Below are positions 16,498 through 23,525 of a stretch of 36,699 nt of DNA, one piece after another; position 1 is the stretch's first letter, and each line of letters begins with the position of its first letter. Source of the stretch: a virus; the IMG/VR virus record IMGVR_UViG_3300037502_001878, positions 1 through 36,699 of that record; one strand, given 5' to 3'. A model generated the notes under the pieces. That model was not told the origin of the DNA, made no database searches, and worked only from the letters and a program-made list of their open reading frames with translations. A program made the translations under genes and the position numbers.

Positions 16498-18320
16498 TAT
16501 AATCCCTCAGTGGTTGCTAGTGTTGGTTGCTGTTGTGCTGCTAGTGTTTGCATCTCAGTTGGTGCGACTTGTGGCGCTGGCATTGGAGGAGGCTGGCTTG
16601 CCACAATTTGCAGGCGCTTTTCTTCCAGGGCATTAGCTTGCTCCATATAGCGCCTTAGCATTTCAAGCTTGATCTCATCGGCACCATGAAGCTTTGCATA
16701 ATTGTAGTACATTTGAGCGTACTTGATGGTGTAGTTTAGATCCTGAAAAGGCTCTGGTGCTACATAATCCCCACTATCCATCATCTGTTGCACAGCCTCT
16801 CTGATCACGCGTCGGCCTGCAAAAGTGAGGTTTGAGAACTGCTCAAGGTCTGGCATATCCAGTAGCTCTTGCGCTGTCTCTGGGTCGATGTAACCAGCGT
16901 TTTGCATTTCAGTCACATATTGCATCTTCGCGTAAGGAGTTCTAGGCAATTGTGATGTAGGGAAAACTTGCATTTGATACTTGTCCTCGCTCATGTTGAC
17001 ATCTTTCCAGTTGATACGCTCAACAAAGCTTCCTGATTTAACCAATACGCTCAGTTTAGGATCAATCTCAGCCACGATCTTTGCCTCATCAATCATCAGG
17101 CCAGCAATGTCCATGTGGAACTGTTCCCACTTCTGGCCAAGCTTAATGAATCGCTCGGATTCAATGTCGTTGTATTCTCTTAGAGCTTTACCACTATCAA
17201 GACCAGCGGGCTTTGATCCAGTCGCAGATAAAGCTGTGATGCCCACTTCCTCATAAGCTCTTTGAATATGCTGTTGGATCTGAGAGTACATCTCAGGGTT
17301 CACAGCAGCCCAAGTCTTTAATTCTGGTGGAATCCCTCGGTACTTAACAATGTGGCCAATGTCGTTGTTGAGGTGAGCACTCACAATGCCTGAGTTCTCC
17401 TCAACAAGCCATGCAGCAGCTGCGTGCAAGTATTGGCTAATATCATTATTTCTAAGGATACGGTTAACGCTGATCTGCACACCCATCAGGATCTCAGCAA
17501 TACCTTGGCCGTACCATCCAGCAAGGCGATCACGGAACGTCATCTTAGCAAAAGGGAACTTGTGGCGGTTGTACTCTTCAAACACAAGATCACAGTTCCG
17601 AGTAGAAATAACATGACGTCCGTCTTTAGTGTTAAGCCCACTTGGTAAGTGCCAAGCTTCCATCACTTCCACATAATCAGCATCAGTCACGTTATAAAAG
17701 CCAAACTCATCAGCAGGCTTCGGAAGATCCATGATCTCAGACTTAAACTTCGGGAAAAGGTTTAAAAGCATATCACGGTCAACAAGCTTTTTTTGGTACA
17801 TATTCCGAGGCTGGTTATGTACAGCTTCAGCATCATCGACAATGATCTCATCAGGGATTACGCGCTCAATCTTGATCTTACCCTCGGCACTAAAGACCTT
17901 TACAATGCCAGTTCCAAAGGTGCAGGCATCAATGAAGCTTTTGTCTGTTTCCGAGTAAGTCTTAGTTTCATAGAACTGACCATCGATGAACTTCTGAAGC
18001 TTCTTAGCTTTGTTTTGCAATACCCAATCACCACCATCAGTTAAAAAGAAGGGTCTAGGTCTGTTCTTGCTGATCTTGGCAGCGAGAGTGTCGATACATG
18101 ATGCCACAATGTTAAACTTAGGTCTCACCCCTTGGCTGATTGGATTAGGCCTAGAGTAAGTCGTGGGCGTTAAGCCCATGATGTCTACTGAACCGTAGAG
18201 CCTAGCCCACATCAGGTTATCAGAACGACGGTAGATCTGATTCTCTTGGATCTTATTCATTAGGGGAATAAGTCTAAGGTAGGTGTCACCGTCCTTTTTT
18301 ATGTTGTACCATTTTTCCAT
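16497..18320 (-). CDS. Portal protein
   Basis: A 607-residue protein. The N-terminus (NQIYRRSDNLMWARLYGS), the portal-like core (FVERINWKDVNM, KYQMQVFPTSQLPRTPYAKMQY, DMAGLMIDEAKIVAEID) and the Gln/Pro-rich C-terminal tail match the large portals of P22-like and related podoviruses in size. It lies downstream of terL and three small genes and immediately upstream of the scaffold. It forms the dodecameric DNA gate at the capsid vertex and docks terminase and adaptor. The neighbouring 66-residue ORF ends 4 bases upstream of the start. Family assignment is by length, motif style and gene order. Confidence 0.85.
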   Translation of the reverse strand: MEKWYNIKKDGDTYLRLIPLMNKIQENQIYRRSDNLMWARLYGSVDIMGLTPTTYSRPNPISQGVRPKFNIVASCIDTLAAKISKNRPRPFFLTDGGDWVLQNKAKKLQKFIDGQFYETKTYSETDKSFIDACTFGTGIVKVFSAEGKIKIERVIPDEIIVDDAEAVHNQPRNMYQKKLVDRDMLLNLFPKFKSEIMDLPKPADEFGFYNVTDADYVEVMEAWHLPSGLNTKDGRHVISTRNCDLVFEEYNRHKFPFAKMTFRDRLAGWYGQGIAEILMGVQISVNRILRNNDISQYLHAAAAWLVEENSGIVSAHLNNDIGHIVKYRGIPPELKTWAAVNPEMYSQIQQHIQRAYEEVGITALSATGSKPAGLDSGKALREYNDIESERFIKLGQKWEQFHMDIAGLMIDEAKIVAEIDPKLSVLVKSGSFVERINWKDVNMSEDKYQMQVFPTSQLPRTPYAKMQYVTEMQNAGYIDPETAQELLDMPDLEQFSNLTFAGRRVIREAVQQMMDSGDYVAPEPFQDLNYTIKYAQMYYNYAKLHGADEIKLEMLRRYMEQANALEEKRLQIVASQPPPMPAPQVAPTEMQTLAAQQQPTLATTEGL

Positions 18321-18323
18321 CTA

Positions 18324-18524
18324 TTACCTCGCAGCAGAGTAGAAAAGGAGTTCCTCTTCCTCTTGCTCTTTTGTTTTGTTAGTTTTTGCCAAGTCCTTAG
18401 CGTCAACAGGCGCAGCAACTTTCGGCTTGATTGTTAGTGTAAGAGTGCCGTCGCTAAACTCAACAACATTATGCTTCTCAAGTAAGCACAAGAGCTGCTC
18501 AAGCTGTTCCAAATTGTTAGTCAT
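18324..18524 (-). CDS. Small hypothetical protein upstream of portal
   Basis: A 66-residue acidic protein: an N-terminal helix (MTNNLEQLEQLLCLLEKHNV), a short beta hairpin (DGTLTLTIKPK) and a Lys/Glu-rich tail. It overlaps the upstream 87-residue gene by 8 bases and ends 4 bases before the portal start, so translation is probably coupled. No function is recognisable. It may be a short portal- or terminase-associated factor. Confidence 0.6.
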   Translation of the reverse strand: MTNNLEQLEQLLCLLEKHNVVEFSDGTLTLTIKPKVAAPVDAKDLAKTNKTKEQEEEELLFYSAAR

Positions 18525-18780
18525 TGGCTTTCCCTTTCTTAGATGGTTTTACGGCTTCAAACATTTCAGTAAGCCCTGAGCCTTCATCCATTGCATCAAC
18601 CCAAAACTTCACATTGGCCTTGGTGGTGTGAGTGGTGGCGAACTCGCCTTTCGTGTCTTTGAATGTGAAAATGTCACCGTTCAAAGTCACATCCCAGCGA
18701 TTGCCTCTGACATTGTGCCAAGATAGCTCTAAGGTTTTCCCGAGCTTTATCGCTGTTCCAAATTGTATTTCCTTAATCAT
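18517..18780 (-). CDS. Small hypothetical protein downstream of the GNAT gene
   Basis: An 87-residue protein with a beta-rich first half (FGTAIKLGKTLELSWHNVRGNRWDVTLNGDIFTFKD) and a short helical end (VKFWVDAMDEGSGLTEMFE). It overlaps the GNAT gene and the 66-residue gene by 8 bases each, so it belongs to the same unit. No catalytic motif is visible and I do not recognise the family. Confidence 0.6.
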   Translation of the reverse strand: MIKEIQFGTAIKLGKTLELSWHNVRGNRWDVTLNGDIFTFKDTKGEFATTHTTKANVKFWVDAMDEGSGLTEMFEAVKPSKKGKAND

Positions 18781-19243
18781 CTATTGCCTCCATGAAGGGG
18801 TTAAAAATTAAATTATATCGTTTCAAGATCCATCGTCGCATGGGAGTGAGATGCGTGATCACGTCAGCCTCTCCCATCTTTTGCATGAGCTTATTAGCAA
18901 TCCCAAAGCCCCTATAAACAGGCCGAACATAAAGCCATGACAAAATGTCTAGTTGGCCCACTGTTCGGAATACAATGTAGCCGAATATTTGCTCCTCATC
19001 TTCAGAGTTACAAGCAACATAGACTAGAGACTTCTTGAGGATCTTATCAATGCGGGCTCTTTGCTCTTTATAGTAAAGCTCACGAGGCATGAGTGCCACA
19101 TAACTTTGAATTGGCCTGTCAGACTTTTTTTGCTTAACAAAGTGTGAGCTTAGGTAGTCTTCCATCCATGAGCTGTAAATGTATGGAATATCAGCCTCGC
19201 ACATTTTCCTGATGCTTATCACCTTTAGGTCATCAATCGACAT
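18773..19243 (-). CDS. GNAT family N-acetyltransferase
   Basis: A 156-residue protein. Residues 83-105 are two core strands (QIFGYIVFRTVG, DILSWLYV), followed by the acetyl-CoA binding loop VRPVYRGFGIANKLM at 106-120 (R-G-x-G-x-A). This matches the GNAT fold, in which the loop holds the pyrophosphate of acetyl-CoA. The substrate is unknown: the last 30 residues (HLTPMRRWILKRYNLIFNPF) may shape the pocket. It overlaps the terL stop by 11 bases and the next gene by 8, so it is produced with the packaging machinery. It might modify a virion or host protein, or be structural. Confidence 0.75.
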   Translation of the reverse strand: MSIDDLKVISIRKMCEADIPYIYSSWMEDYLSSHFVKQKKSDRPIQSYVALMPRELYYKEQRARIDKILKKSLVYVACNSEDEEQIFGYIVFRTVGQLDILSWLYVRPVYRGFGIANKLMQKMGEADVITHLTPMRRWILKRYNLIFNPFMEAIDD

Positions 19244-20627
19244 CCCACCACTCCTTTGACTGAGGTCGTTCTTCTTTTTCTAGCCATTTCTTTTCTTGCT
19301 CCTTGAATCTTTCGGTTGGGTCTGTGATAGGCATTTGAATAGGCCGAGACACATAGTTATAAACAAACCTTGTGGAATAAAGCACAGCGTCACAGAGATC
19401 GTTATTGATGGTTGGATCTTCGTTGCCCTTGTCGTCTTTGGCTAAGGTTAAAAGCTGCTCTTTGTACTCAGTACACGAGTCATGCACCAACAAGTTGCCA
19501 TCGATAAACTCACCATTGATGAGGCTAATCCAAGCCCACTTATCCGTCTTCTCAGCCGCTTGAATGGGGAGGCTATACCTTCGGCGCATCTCTTCGGTGA
19601 TCGACTTACCTAGCCCTCCTGTGTCGGCTACAATGTGCCCTGGTCTATACTTAACAATGAGCTGTTGGATGCGGATGGCAATCTCACTTGGGATCATACC
19701 CTGATGCCCTTCGACGTGCTGAACCCATATTTTACGATGGTTCGGATGATAACTGACGATCCCAAATGCCGTCTTGTCGTTGAATCCATAGTCGATCCCT
19801 AGAACGCTGATGGAGCCAGCAGGCACATCCCCAGCATAGTCATTTCTTCCGCGCTTGTACTTGTAAACCAGAGCATCAAGATCCTCGACCCACTCGCCCA
19901 GCCACTCTCGTCTGAATGTTGGGTTGTCTCTGGTCTGGCCTTTCCTTTTAAGCATCTCATCAAGCCACTGATCAGTGATATGCGGCAAGTGCGGGTTGTC
20001 TACAACCGACCAGAAGTGTGATGTGAAGCCATGCTGCTTTAATTGAGATGCCTCATAGAAGAACCCTTTAGGCACTGGCCCTGGTGTACCACTAATGATG
20101 ATTTGGCCTTGGTAATCGGATATACAGGGCTCTAGGATGTCTTGAACAAGTGTTTGTAGAATGCCTTGTCTAAACGCCCCCACCTCATCGATAAGAGCCA
20201 GAGGAAACTTGGCACCCCTGAAGCGTTCAATGAAGTTCTTTTGATCGGCACCGATGAGGAATATCGTAGATCCTTTATCAGTTTTAATCTTGAGCTCGCT
20301 ATCGATCGCACGATATGGCAGCTCATACTTAGCGATAAACTCCTTTAAGACCTTCCAAATAATACGTTCGGTAGAATCACGAGTAAGGCCAATGTAAGGG
20401 ATCTCACAGCCTGGATACTTCTCAGCTATCTCAAGAGCCTTTGCACCTTTGGCGGTAGACTTACCGGCCCGCCGAGTGGTGCAGAGACTTACAAATGTAT
20501 TGGGATCACTGATTGCTGTGATTTGCTTAGAAAATAGGAGTTGCCGCAGGTCCTTCGCTTTCGGTGCCTTGGCCTTGGCTTCCAGTCGGCGAAGCTTCTC
20601 CATTTTGAGTTGACGTAGTAGGCTCAT
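19233..20627 (-). CDS. terL: Terminase large subunit (ATPase and nuclease)
   Basis: A 464-residue protein that packages DNA into the procapsid and cuts it. N-terminal ATPase: Walker A CTTRRAGKST at about 49-58, Walker B FPLALIDEVG at about 141-150, and a coupling motif IIISGTPG at about 176-183. C-terminal RNase H-fold nuclease: Asp279 in LGIDYG, Asp335 in VADTGG and Asp410/413 in NNDLCDA are the expected metal ligands. Length and motifs are complete. The start ATG at 20627 lies inside the 67-residue coiled-coil ORF; a GGAG lies 10 bases upstream. Alternative start Met9 is possible. It overlaps the GNAT gene by 11 bases. Confidence 0.93.
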   Translation of the reverse strand: MSLLRQLKMEKLRRLEAKAKAPKAKDLRQLLFSKQITAISDPNTFVSLCTTRRAGKSTAKGAKALEIAEKYPGCEIPYIGLTRDSTERIIWKVLKEFIAKYELPYRAIDSELKIKTDKGSTIFLIGADQKNFIERFRGAKFPLALIDEVGAFRQGILQTLVQDILEPCISDYQGQIIISGTPGPVPKGFFYEASQLKQHGFTSHFWSVVDNPHLPHITDQWLDEMLKRKGQTRDNPTFRREWLGEWVEDLDALVYKYKRGRNDYAGDVPAGSISVLGIDYGFNDKTAFGIVSYHPNHRKIWVQHVEGHQGMIPSEIAIRIQQLIVKYRPGHIVADTGGLGKSITEEMRRRYSLPIQAAEKTDKWAWISLINGEFIDGNLLVHDSCTEYKEQLLTLAKDDKGNEDPTINNDLCDAVLYSTRFVYNYVSRPIQMPITDPTERFKEQEKKWLEKEERPQSKEWWDVD

Positions 20628-20730
20628 TCTTTAGCTGCTCCAATATTTGCCTCAACAGTGATGTCTTCTTAGCCTCTAACAATTTGAACTGTATTTCAAT
20701 CTCACCTAGTTGCTTCAATAGGTCATTCAT
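20527..20730 (-). CDS. Small coiled-coil protein between terS and terL
   Basis: A 67-residue protein: residues 1-34 are an amphipathic helix (MNDLLKQLGEIEIQFKLLEA), then a Ser/Gly/Glu/Gln-rich tail. The start overlaps the terS stop by 8 bases and has a GAGGG Shine-Dalgarno at good spacing. It overlaps the terL start by 101 bases in another frame, which is unusually long. The reading frame is supported by its ribosome binding site and by the clean helix, but part of it is shadow of terL. A terminase-associated factor is a guess. Confidence 0.5.
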   Translation of the reverse strand: MNDLLKQLGEIEIQFKLLEAKKTSLLRQILEQLKNEPTTSTQNGEASPTGSQGQGTESEGPAATPIF

Positions 20731-21154
20731 CTTTGCCCTCTAGTTCCTTAATTTTTTTATCCAGCTCATCATCGGACAAGTTTTCAAGTCCGATTTGGAT
20801 CTTCTTGTCGTCTTCGGCTTTATCTTTCCAACCAAAGCGGTTGATCATGTTCATGCGGTAGACTGTTGGATTGAGACTTATCCCAGGCATTGATATAATG
20901 TTATCAATCCCGATGGATTCCCATTTCATCAGGCATTTTGCCTTGGCGCGTTGTTTGGCCTGTAAAAACTCAGGATGTTCTTTTTCCCAATTATAGAGAG
21001 TTTTGAAGACAACATTGACCACACCGGCAAATGATTCAAAAGAATAACCCTTAGCCATGTGCTCGACGAGCATTTCGCAGTATTCTGGCCGATAATTAGT
21101 AGGACAACCACCAAAGGATTTATCCTTCTTTTTCTCTTTTTTCTTTTTGCTCAT
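20723..21154 (-). CDS. terS: Terminase small subunit
   Basis: A 143-residue protein. A Lys-rich N-terminus is followed by a helix-turn-helix region (GYSFESFAGVVNVVFKTLYNWEKEHPEF) at residues about 36-63. Next come AKAKCLMKWESIGIDNII and an acidic C-terminal tail (LSDDELDKKIKELEGKDE). This arrangement (DNA-binding HTH, oligomerisation helix, acidic tail that contacts the large subunit) is typical of small terminases. It is encoded just upstream of the coiled-coil ORF and terL. It should recognise the packaging site, whose position I cannot identify. Start supported by an AGAGAG ribosome binding site. Confidence 0.85.
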   Translation of the reverse strand: MSKKKKEKKKDKSFGGCPTNYRPEYCEMLVEHMAKGYSFESFAGVVNVVFKTLYNWEKEHPEFLQAKQRAKAKCLMKWESIGIDNIISMPGISLNPTVYRMNMINRFGWKDKAEDDKKIQIGLENLSDDELDKKIKELEGKDE

Positions 21155-21219
21155 AAACTCTCTTTGTTGCGTCTAAACTTCTGCTGCTTCTAAGTTTACT
21201 GCATTAAATATAATTTGTT

Positions 21220-21360
21220 TTATTTCTTTTTGCTAGACTTGGATTTGCCAGCTTTTGAAAGGGCAATGGCGATCGCTTGCTTCTGGGGCTTGCCTGCCTT
21301 CATCTCTGTCTTAATGTTCTTGCTGATGGTTTTCTTTGATGTGCCTTTTTTTAATGGCAT
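21220..21360 (-). CDS. 46-aa Lys-rich microprotein ([14 protein letters not shown] motif)
   Basis: Too short to appear in long-ORF lists. The 46-residue product begins [17 protein letters not shown] and contains [18 protein letters not shown], then a Ser/Lys end. The same KQAIAIALS-x-AGKS core occurs in small phage proteins annotated DUF6496-like, which is knowledge by recall. The start ATG at 21360 follows an AAGGGATG Shine-Dalgarno. With a net charge far above zero it may bind DNA or RNA, or be packaged with DNA. It lies just upstream of terS in the late block. Confidence 0.75.
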   Translation of the reverse strand: MPLKKGTSKKTISKNIKTEMKAGKPQKQAIAIALSKAGKSKSSKKK

Positions 21361-21381
21361 TTTTCATCCCTTCAAATGAAA

Positions 21382-21420
21382 AGGGCCGACAATGACCATA
21401 GGATAATCAATGCCAGCCCT
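21382..21420 (-). terminator. Hairpin between the two Lys-rich microgenes
   Basis: Arms at 21407-21420 and 21382-21395 form a 14-bp stem with two G-U pairs and one mismatch, and an 11-base loop. On the minus strand it is followed by TTTT, then CATTTG. This is a short U-run, so it is a weak or leaky terminator or an mRNA spacer. It separates the 15-aa and 46-aa microgenes. Confidence 0.45.
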
Positions 21421-21429
21421 AGTTTTAAG

Positions 21430-21477
21430 CTACTTCTTTTTGCCGCCGCTTTTCTTAACTGCTTTTTTCTTAGCCAT
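21430..21477 (-). CDS. 15-aa Lys-rich micropeptide
   Basis: The peptide is MAKKKAVKKSGGKKK, then TAG. The start ATG at 21477 has a convincing AGGGGAG ribosome binding site about 10 bases upstream. Ten of the last fourteen positions are Lys, Ser, Gly or Val, giving a net charge of about +9. Very short Lys-rich peptides next to small terminase are known in phages. Without conservation data its reality rests on the ribosome binding site and the non-random composition. Confidence 0.5.
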   Translation of the reverse strand: MAKKKAVKKSGGKKK

Positions 21478-21566
21478 TGTGATGATCTCCCCTCTTATAG
21501 AATACTGCTACCCAGCGCATCAACCTCATTAAATAACTATGTTTATTTGATTGGCAAGGCTTTTTG

Positions 21567-21812
21567 TTAGTGGTGCGCTTTTCCTGATTGCAGGTACTCA
21601 TTAGTCTCGATGTAACTATCAGCATAAAGGTGAAAGGCTGCGATGATGGCTTGGTAGGGATCAGCGAATAGCTTTGCCTCGATGATGTGGGCCGCAAGTC
21701 CTTTGATCTCTTTCAGATCAAGTTCGGTTAGCTCAGAAAGGCGTATCACCCCAAGGCTGTGCTCAAGAGCTACGTCAACATCTTCTAAGGTCATTTTGTT
21801 TTTGCCTTTCAT
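21567..21812 (-). CDS. Small helical protein at the head of the late block
   Basis: An 81-residue predominantly helical protein (LTELDLKEIKGLAAHIIEAKLFADPYQAIIAAFHLYAD). ATG at 21812 lacks a clear Shine-Dalgarno. An alternative start is the ATG seven codons in (21794), preceded by AAAGGC. This is the first minus-strand gene after the divergent switch region, so its promoter must lie near 21813-21846. The function is unknown, and the composition gives no motif. Confidence 0.6.
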   Translation of the reverse strand: MKGKNKMTLEDVDVALEHSLGVIRLSELTELDLKEIKGLAAHIIEAKLFADPYQAIIAAFHLYADSYIETNEYLQSGKAHH

Positions 21813-21846
21813 AACATTTAACTAAACACTACCCGAAGGAGGGATC

Positions 21847-22062
21847 ATGCATCAATTCAAGGAAAACCCAGAGCTGTCACAAAAACAACTAGAGATTTTA
21901 AAACTCTTTTCTCAGGGGATGATGCACGACCAAGTGGCTAAGACGCTGAACATAGCATCTAAAACTCTGCGGGTTTATTTGACTGTGATCTTTAAAGCTA
22001 TTGGGGCAAAGAAGGTGCACCAAGCGGTGGTGTGGTACCTGTTAATCTATAAGTGTTGCTAA
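21847..22062 (+). CDS. Stand-alone LuxR/GerE helix-turn-helix regulator
   Basis: A 71-residue protein consisting almost entirely of a GerE-type HTH: LSQKQLEILKLFSQGMMHDQVAKTLNIASKTLRVYLTVIFKAIGAKK. The family signature (L-x-x-x-x-x-E-I-L-x-L..G, then I/V-A-x-x-L-x-I-x-x-x-T-V/L-R) is clear. No receiver or sensor domain is present. GGAGGG lies 5-9 bases before the ATG. The gene is plus-strand, between two minus-strand units, in the switch region. It is a likely DNA-binding transcription regulator, for example of the early/late change; the target is not shown by the sequence. Confidence 0.8.
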   Translation: MHQFKENPELSQKQLEILKLFSQGMMHDQVAKTLNIASKTLRVYLTVIFKAIGAKKVHQAVVWYLLIYKCC

Positions 22063-22096
22063 GAAAATTGGCCCAGCAGCACCATGCTGAGGGCCA
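22060..22096 (-). terminator. Intrinsic terminator between convergent units
   Basis: Stem TGGCCC/GGGCCA (22069-22074 and 22091-22096) is continued after a small asymmetric bulge by CAGCA/TGCTG (22077-22081 and 22085-22089), with a CCA loop. On the minus strand it is followed by ATTTTCTT. It would stop the small minus-strand operon (53-aa to 109-aa genes) before it reads into the LuxR-type gene. On the plus strand no close U-run follows, so termination of the LuxR transcript here is uncertain. Confidence 0.65.
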
Positions 22097-22154
22097 TGAG
22101 ACGCATATCTCATTTGGTGTTATTTTACTGATTGGGGGTGTGCTGACAAGAGTT

Positions 22155-22484
22155 TTACTTCACTTCCTTACCATCTGCCCATCCTTCAATCAATCCCACA
22201 TATTTAACCCACTCAACAGTCCCATACCATTTGCCTTCAAACATTGATGGTTTAACTTTGGCGACTGGCTCAAAACTATGAGTTGCACCATTCGGCAATC
22301 CTGCGGGTCTGTACTGAGAAATATCCTTTTCGCTGTTTTTCATTGCATCTGCAAAGGCTTCATATCGGTCGTTAAAGTCTTTGCCTACATATTTTATTTG
22401 TATTTCTGCGTAGTCTCCATTTCGTCGCCAGTGTCCAATCAAAGGTTCCGCATCAAACTTCATCCAATCAGTAATTATTTTCAT
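22155..22484 (-). CDS. Hypothetical protein, last gene of the small minus operon
   Basis: A 109-residue mixed alpha/beta protein rich in Trp and Tyr (GHWRRNGDYAEIQIKYVGKDFND, KWYGTVEWVKYVGLIEGW). A strong GAGGGAAG ribosome binding site precedes the ATG. It shares a 4-base ATGA overlap with the ribbon-helix-helix gene just upstream, so translation is coupled. No recognised domain. In this position a regulatory or anti-host role is possible but not shown. Confidence 0.6.
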   Translation of the reverse strand: MKIITDWMKFDAEPLIGHWRRNGDYAEIQIKYVGKDFNDRYEAFADAMKNSEKDISQYRPAGLPNGATHSFEPVAKVKPSMFEGKWYGTVEWVKYVGLIEGWADGKEVK

Positions 22485-22657
22485 TTAACTTCCCTCGGCT
22501 CTTTCCCCTTTGATAGTCTAACCGTCACCTTTCGGCCAAAGAGTTTGACTCTCACATACTCGCTCACAGTGTAGCCCGTTTCTCTGGCCATCTCTTGCAG
22601 AAGCTCTTTCTCTTTTGGTGTGCATCTAATATCGATGCGGGTTCGTAGCTCTTTCAT
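22481..22657 (-). CDS. 58-aa ribbon-helix-helix (MobC/Arc-type) DNA-binding protein
   Basis: Too short for long-ORF lists. The protein begins MKELRTRIDIRCTPKEKELL and continues with an amphipathic helix and SEYVRVKLFGRKVTVRL. The pattern of an N-terminal strand with Arg/Thr-rich residues, then two helices around a T-x-S-E-Y-V-R turn, is that of RHH proteins (Arc/MetJ, MobC). The start ATG at 22657 has an AGGATG site nearby. The stop overlaps the next start as ATGA. It is a plausible repressor of its own operon or of the inverted repeats upstream of it; this link is inference. Confidence 0.75.
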   Translation of the reverse strand: MKELRTRIDIRCTPKEKELLQEMARETGYTVSEYVRVKLFGRKVTVRLSKGKEPREVK

Positions 22658-22667
22658 TTTTCACATC

Positions 22668-22970
22668 CTAGTTACAATTAGTGTAAGTTGTTCCAAAGTA
22701 GGTGTTGCTTGTGCAGTTCACCGGTCTTGAGAATGATTGCTGTTGTTGCTGTTGCAGCGAGTTTTGGTATTGCTGCAATTGCTGCGACAATTGATAATTA
22801 GCATTTTGAATGCGTTGTTCCCTGGCCGCCTCACTCACTGAGAATGATTGCCAACAAGAATCTGCACTCACGCCATTTTGCCTGCACATTGTAGCATAGT
22901 CTTGCCATCTGTCTTCAAAGGTCGCGCATCCACTCACAACTAGCATTGATATAACTATTAGCTTTCTCAT
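22668..22970 (-). CDS. Lipoprotein (Gln-rich)
   Basis: A 100-residue protein with a type II signal peptide: MRKLIVISMLVVSGCATF, with VSGC as lipobox and Cys15 as the lipidated residue. The mature part is Gln/Asn/Ser-rich (LSQQLQQYQNSLQQQQQQ) and ends with two Cys in a PVNCTS..TNC pattern. Such small outer-membrane lipoproteins in phages may serve superinfection exclusion or lysis, but the family is not recognised. It overlaps the upstream gene by 4 bases. Being in the early small operon rather than with the lysis genes favours a role on the infected cell surface. Confidence 0.75.
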   Translation of the reverse strand: MRKLIVISMLVVSGCATFEDRWQDYATMCRQNGVSADSCWQSFSVSEAAREQRIQNANYQLSQQLQQYQNSLQQQQQQSFSRPVNCTSNTYFGTTYTNCN

Positions 22971-23251
22971 TTTGACCTCACAGTCATCACTTGAAATGAA
23001 CTAGAAGTCTCGTACTGCTTTATCAGATCCATCCCAAGGTCTTGCACCATTCTCTTTTTGTCTAGGTCTGTTCGTTGGCGATCATCAAGCAAGATCAGCA
23101 CCGGACCAGCCTCAAGCACTTTTTCGTCACCCATGATTTCTTTGACTGAATCCTTGAGTGACTTCTCTTCCTTTTCTAGTTCCTTGCGGGCTTCTATGAC
23201 TTTCAGAAGCCGCTCTGCCAATTCTACTTTTTCTTTTGCTACTGTTTTCAT
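22967..23251 (-). CDS. Small coiled-coil protein resembling the C-terminus of YqaJ-type nucleases
   Basis: A 94-residue charged protein. Residues 10-45 are a helix (ERLLKVIEARKELEKEEKSLKDSVKEIMG), then a beta part (VLEAGPVLILLDDRQRTDLDKKRM) and a KQYETSSSFQVMTVR end. This layout resembles the C-terminal tails of phage YqaJ-family exonucleases, which end in a K-x-S/T-x-x-R-x-F/V-T-V-x pattern. No nuclease domain is present here. Whether it is a stand-alone relative or convergence is unclear. Starts after AAGGA and overlaps the lipoprotein gene by 4 bases. Confidence 0.5.
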   Translation of the reverse strand: MKTVAKEKVELAERLLKVIEARKELEKEEKSLKDSVKEIMGDEKVLEAGPVLILLDDRQRTDLDKKRMVQDLGMDLIKQYETSSSFQVMTVRSK

Positions 23252-23274
23252 ATCGGATTCCTTCCGTTTATTGT

Positions 23275-23436
23275 TTATTTTAAACCAAAACTCATTGGAA
23301 TGTATTGCTTAGCCATTTCTATGATTCTTTCTAAGCTTGTGGTGCAATACATTGATCGCAAAGTATGAGCATAGTCTATTTGATCTTTTGTTAGTCCTGC
23401 GGCTTTGAAAATCTTTGTGTATTCTCTTTTAGTCAT
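23275..23436 (-). CDS. 53-aa hypothetical protein, first gene of the small minus operon
   Basis: Too short for long-ORF lists. The product starts MTKREYTKIFKAAGLTKDQI and is helical, ending MAKQYIPMSFGLK. The ATG at 23436 has an ideal GGAGT Shine-Dalgarno seven bases upstream. The gene lies 37 bases or so downstream of the promoter at 23480-23508. The function is unknown; a small early regulator is possible from its place only. Confidence 0.65.
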   Translation of the reverse strand: MTKREYTKIFKAAGLTKDQIDYAHTLRSMYCTTSLERIIEMAKQYIPMSFGLK

Positions 23437-23479
23437 TTTCGTACTCCTTACGTTTTGTTTCTTATCACCTTACAAACAC

Positions 23480-23508
23480 AGAATATCACTGTACGGACAC
23501 GTTGTCCA
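23480..23508 (-). promoter_or_regulatory. Promoter for the small minus operon
   Basis: On the minus strand: -35 TGGACA (503-508), 17-base spacer, -10 TATTCT (480-485). The expected start is near 23473, about 37 bases upstream of the 53-aa gene. Both boxes are near sigma70 consensus, with one mismatch in the -35 and two in the -10. The -35 is overlapped by an inverted repeat (495-507), consistent with repression. Confidence 0.6.
23495..23507. promoter_or_regulatory. Inverted repeat overlapping the -35 (candidate operator)
   Basis: GGACACGTTGTCC is a perfect 5-bp dyad with a 3-base centre. It covers most of the -35 of the minus promoter. The neighbouring sequence ACTGTAC occurs both here (about 488-494) and at 522-528, and a dyad TACCAATATGGTA lies at 526-538. 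A repressor such as the RHH protein would be expected to bind here; this is inferred. Confidence 0.55.
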
Positions 23509-23525
23509 CCACTTTATTCATACTG

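Noticed and set aside
21497-21530. TTGATG and TATAAG promoter-like pair on the minus strand
   Set aside because: Its start would fall within the ribosome binding site of the 15-aa gene, so it cannot serve that gene well.
21470-21697. 75-codon minus-strand frame next to the 81-aa gene
   Set aside because: Overlaps the 81-aa gene in another frame, lacks a ribosome binding site and has basic shadow composition.
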